A DNA stretch of 64,000 nt, from contig FXAI01000003.1 in the NCBI GenBank assembly GCA_900177435.1, forward strand, positions 186,001-250,000, written 5' to 3'. Under the pieces are notes generated by a model that did no database searches, was not told the origin of the DNA, and saw nothing but the letters and a program-made list of their open reading frames with translations. This DNA is from Alteromonadaceae bacterium Bs31 (lineage in GTDB: Bacteria > Pseudomonadota > Gammaproteobacteria > Pseudomonadales > Cellvibrionaceae). The position numbers were made by a program, and so were the translations under genes. Shown one piece after another: positions 61,481-64,000 of this stretch. The first letter of the stretch is position 1, and every line of letters starts with the position of its first letter.

Positions 61481-61984
61481 GTGTCAGACCCCGAACACAC
61501 CGAGAATCCCCCCCCAGAAACAGAACAAGCCCCTAAAAAACGACAGGCTTGGAAATCCCTGCTGATTTACGGAGGTATTTTACTTGCCGTTTACTTTGGC
61601 CACGTACAAATTCAGACCTTCCTCGGACAACGCGCTCTCGACAATGTGGCCCTTGAGTTAATCAGCTTTGATGAAGCCTTAATCCGCTCTGCCGAAAGCG
61701 GCAAACCGGTATTGCTGGATGTTTCTGCTATCTGGTGCCCCAGTTGTAGAAAGCTTGATTCAAAAGTGCTGTCTCGCCCGGATGTACAAGCGCTCATCGA
61801 AGAACACTATGTATTCACTCGTGTTGAATTTGAATCAGACCAGGGTGTTGCCTTGCAAGAACGCTACGGCATAAAAGGCTTTCCCACACTGTTAGTACTG
61901 AATAGCAATGGTGACCGGCTGCGCGCGCTTAATCTTACCTTTGACCCGGAGGCATTCAAGACGCTGCTCACTCGGACACACTAA
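61481..61984 (+). CDS. Membrane-anchored thioredoxin-fold protein
   Basis: About 167 residues from the GTG at 61481 (GGAG 6 bases upstream); a TTG at 61463 also opens the frame. A short charged N-terminus is followed by one helix (about 27-45; SLLIYGGILLAVYFG), then a thioredoxin-like domain with the redox pair in SAIWCPSCRKLDS and the cis-Pro in YGIKGFPTLLVL. The domain faces the periplasm. It resembles the C-terminal domain of DsbD and other thiol-disulfide exchange proteins; the partner is unknown. Confidence 0.88.
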   Translation: MSDPEHTENPPPETEQAPKKRQAWKSLLIYGGILLAVYFGHVQIQTFLGQRALDNVALELISFDEALIRSAESGKPVLLDVSAIWCPSCRKLDSKVLSRPDVQALIEEHYVFTRVEFESDQGVALQERYGIKGFPTLLVLNSNGDRLRALNLTFDPEAFKTLLTRTH

Positions 61985-62069
61985 TCGACAATTTATCGCG
62001 ATGGCTCTTGCTCACAAAGTAGTCTTTTGACAGACTGGCAGCCTTCAAATAACGAGTGTCGCTGTAGTC

Positions 62070-63371
62070 ATGACCATCGCCGAGGCAGTCCCCACCCCGC
62101 TCAAACACCGTGAGGAAAGGAGAAAAAACTCCACCATGCGCCGTTTGGGGCGCCCGCTGAAAATAGCGCTTCTGGGCTACCGCAGCGACCCCTACGTGGG
62201 CGGGCAAGGGATATATTTAAAGTATTTGAGTTCTGCCCTGGCCAAGTTAGGGCACGAAGTTCACGTTTACTCGGGGCCTCCTTACCCCGAGCTGGAGGGT
62301 TCGGTTAAGCTGGTAAAAGTTCCCAGCCTGGACCTCTACGCTCACGAAAATCACGTTACGGCGCTAAAAGCCAAACACCTACTCTCGTACACAGATTCTC
62401 TGGAATGGTGGAGCATGCTCACCGGAGGCTTCGCCGAGCCTTACACCTTCGGCAGGCGCATCGCCAGGCAGCTGGCAAAAAGCGATTTCGATATCATCCA
62501 CGACAACCAAAGCTTATGTTTTGGCCTGCTGGACCTTCAAAAAAGCGGCCATAAGGTGCTGAGCACCATCCATCACCCCATTCACAGGGATCGCGAACTG
62601 GCAATTAAGACAGCTGGCGATTGGCAGCACCGCCTGCTCGCCTATCGCTGGTACAGCTTTTTACGCATGCAGGAAAAAGTAGTTCCGCAGCTCAAGCACA
62701 TTACCACGGTGTCGAACACCTCTATGGATGACATAGAGCGCTATTTCAAGCGCAAAGAGAACGTGCGTGTTATTCCCAACGGTATCGATACTGAGGCCTT
62801 CCGCCCGGTGAGAGTAAACAGAACCCCCTACCGCATTATTACCACAGCATCGTCCGACCAGCCCTTAAAAGGCCTTTGCTACCTTTTGGAAGCTTTGGCA
62901 CAAATTGCAAAGAGCTACCCCGATGTCCACTTGCGCATTATTGGCAAGTTAAAAAGCGAAAGCGCTAGCGTTCAACTTATTGAAAAACTGAACTTAGGGC
63001 AAAGAGTCTCGTACCGGAGCGCACTTAGCACAGAGCAATTAGCACTGGAATACAACAAGGCCAGTGTGGCGGTTTGCCCCTCACTTTACGAAGGCTTTGG
63101 CCTGCCTGCAGGAGAAGCCATGGCCTGTGGCGTGCCCCTTGTCAGTACCAATGGCGGCGCACTTGCCGAAGTTGTCGATGATGCAGGTATCGTTGTTGAA
63201 GCTGGCGATGCCAGCGCTCTTTCAGCTGGAGTACAATTGCTTTTCGAAAATAAAGAACTTGCCGCTTCGCTGGCGCAAAATGGTCGGCAGCGAATAATAG
63301 AACACTATTCCTGGCAGAAAGTTGCCGAAGAACTCACTCGCTATTATCACGAAATTATTAAGTCTTGCTAA
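62070..63371 (+). CDS. GT4-family glycosyltransferase
   Basis: 433 residues as given; the frame also has an ATG at 62136 (GGAG 12-15 bases upstream), which would place the fold directly at KIALLGYRSDPYVGGQG. The GT-B fold begins YVGGQGIYLKYLSSALAKLGHEVHVYS, and the C-terminal domain has RVIPNGIDTEAF, SSDQPLKGLCYLLEAL and the donor-binding SLYEGFGLPAGEAMACG (E-x7-E type of GT4). It probably adds a sugar in envelope or capsule glycan synthesis. The next gene (methyltransferase) overlaps it by 7 bases, so they form an operon. Confidence 0.9.
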   Translation: MTIAEAVPTPLKHREERRKNSTMRRLGRPLKIALLGYRSDPYVGGQGIYLKYLSSALAKLGHEVHVYSGPPYPELEGSVKLVKVPSLDLYAHENHVTALKAKHLLSYTDSLEWWSMLTGGFAEPYTFGRRIARQLAKSDFDIIHDNQSLCFGLLDLQKSGHKVLSTIHHPIHRDRELAIKTAGDWQHRLLAYRWYSFLRMQEKVVPQLKHITTVSNTSMDDIERYFKRKENVRVIPNGIDTEAFRPVRVNRTPYRIITTASSDQPLKGLCYLLEALAQIAKSYPDVHLRIIGKLKSESASVQLIEKLNLGQRVSYRSALSTEQLALEYNKASVAVCPSLYEGFGLPAGEAMACGVPLVSTNGGALAEVVDDAGIVVEAGDASALSAGVQLLFENKELAASLAQNGRQRIIEHYSWQKVAEELTRYYHEIIKSC

Positions 63372-64000
63372 CTCTACGCCCTCAACTGCTGCCCATCAAC
63401 GACTCGGATGTGGTGCTCGATCTGGGTTGTGGCGAAGGTCGTCACAGCCTGGGCTTACAGCATATACATGCAGAAAAAAATGTGAGCTTTATTGGCGTTG
63501 ATATTAGCAAGCAGGATTTGCTCACCGCTCAACAGCGCAAATCCGATTTCGCGCAAGAACAGCAAACCGCACGGCTTAACTTTATTTGCAGTAATGGGCT
63601 GAGCTTGCCTTTCGCAGATAATAGCTTTAGCCATGTCATTTGCTCAGAAGTACTGGAGCATATCCACGACTACCAAGGCTTTCTTGAAGAAATAAACCGA
63701 ATATTAAAACCCGGCGGCCAACTCTGTGTGAGCGTGCCAAGAGCATGGCCAGAAAAAATCTGCTGGTATCTGCAAAAAGCCTATTATCAGGTGGAGGGTG
63801 GTCATGTTCGCATTTTTAATGGCCAGTACCTACGCAAGGAAATCCAGAGCCACGGCTATGCCTTCATGAAAAAGCACGGTGCCCATGCTTTACATGCGCC
63901 CTACTGGTGGTTACGCTGCATGTTCTGGCACCGGGGTGATAATTATTTCCCGGTAAAAATCTACCACCGCTTTTTGCTGTGGGATCTGTTTAAGAAACCC
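63365..64000 (+). CDS. Class I SAM-dependent methyltransferase (3' end outside window)
   Basis: 212 codons without a stop reach the window edge. The likely start is the TTG at 63365 in TTGCTAA, overlapping the GT4 stop by 7 bases. Motif I is VVLDLGCGEGRHS (SAM-binding), followed by FIGVDISKQDLLTAQ and motif VEVLEHI-like CSEVLEHIHDYQGFLEEI and LKPGGQLCVSVP. It is a UbiE/Methyltransf_11-type fold. Coupling to the glycosyltransferase suggests methylation of a glycan or lipid intermediate. The C-terminus is not visible. Confidence 0.88.
   Translation, partial: MLTLRPQLLPINDSDVVLDLGCGEGRHSLGLQHIHAEKNVSFIGVDISKQDLLTAQQRKSDFAQEQQTARLNFICSNGLSLPFADNSFSHVICSEVLEHIHDYQGFLEEINRILKPGGQLCVSVPRAWPEKICWYLQKAYYQVEGGHVRIFNGQYLRKEIQSHGYAFMKKHGAHALHAPYWWLRCMFWHRGDNYFPVKIYHRFLLWDLFKKP

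Noticed and set aside
1-64000. tRNA, rRNA, integrase, transposase or phage genes
   Set aside because: I looked for T-loop-like GTTCGAATC patterns, rRNA-like stretches and recombinase motifs on both strands and saw none. A proper search with tRNA and HMM tools could still find something I missed.

Overview
The window looks like a marine or plant-polysaccharide-degrading gammaproteobacterium of the Cellvibrionaceae type (Saccharophagus / Teredinibacter / Cellvibrio relatives). The signs are a secreted PL10 pectate lyase with poly-serine linkers and CBM35-like modules, a beta-mannan utilisation operon, poly-serine lipoproteins, a Vibrio-TonB2-like TonB system, and a housekeeping order (typA ... 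thiI-glnA-ntrBC-secB-yibN-gpm-envC-ctpA-yibQ-hisFAHB) close to that of Pseudomonas. Assignment is by pattern recognition only. I saw no tRNA, rRNA, integrase, transposase or CRISPR array.

Layout. 1-677: 3' end of typA. 765-2047: eukaryote-type glutamine synthetase (GSII) with a sigma-54-like promoter and paired NtrC-like sites. 2178-3948: PP2C phosphatase and Ser/Thr kinase. 4392-10587: lipoproteins, a DksA-like zinc finger, DUF3592, VOC and DUF4870 genes. 11036-16438: seven-gene TonB energy-transduction operon (DUF3450, TtpC-like ExbB, ExbB, ExbD, TonB, TPR, DUF2799). 16885-21231: pectate lyase, GH43 and a LamG-like lipoprotein. 21294-25770: RND efflux pump. 26226-31553: GH5 mannanase, cellobiose 2-epimerase type enzyme and GH130 phosphorylase, divergent from a LacI-family repressor. 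31757-38610: outer-membrane protein, CRP-like regulator, CHASE2 class III cyclase and a giant FecR-TPR-beta-barrel protein. 38757-40378: two small anchored proteins around a gene-free stretch holding a candidate structured RNA.

From about 40.5 kb the content is core genome: thiI, glnA, a DUF4124 gene, ntrBC, a histidine-rich secreted protein, a sensor kinase with degenerate ATP site, secB, a rhodanese-fold protein, gpmA, envC, ctpA, yibQ, a DUF6316-like gene, a Spy/CpxP-like gene divergent from cpxRA, hisF-hisA-hisH-hisB, a 43-residue membrane protein, an anchored thioredoxin-like protein, a GT4 glycosyltransferase and a methyltransferase that runs off the end.

How the parts fit. Nitrogen: NtrBC (44.7-47.2 kb) probably controls itself, GSI glnA and the distant GSII gene, because NtrC-like dyads and/or sigma-54-like elements lie before all three. 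Carbon: pectin and mannan are cut outside the cell; mannobiose is epimerised and phosphorolysed inside, under a LacI regulator with near-palindromic operators. Envelope: the Cpx-like system has a matching CpxR box between its divergent genes. Signalling: a CRP-like regulator faces a cyclase followed by a FecR-TPR-barrel protein, a possible surface-to-cAMP module and the most interesting unexplained unit here.

The roughly 39-kb stretch between typA and thiI interrupts a gene order that is contiguous in Pseudomonas, so it is probably an accessory block. Its ends carry the same 20-bp hairpin in opposite orientation.
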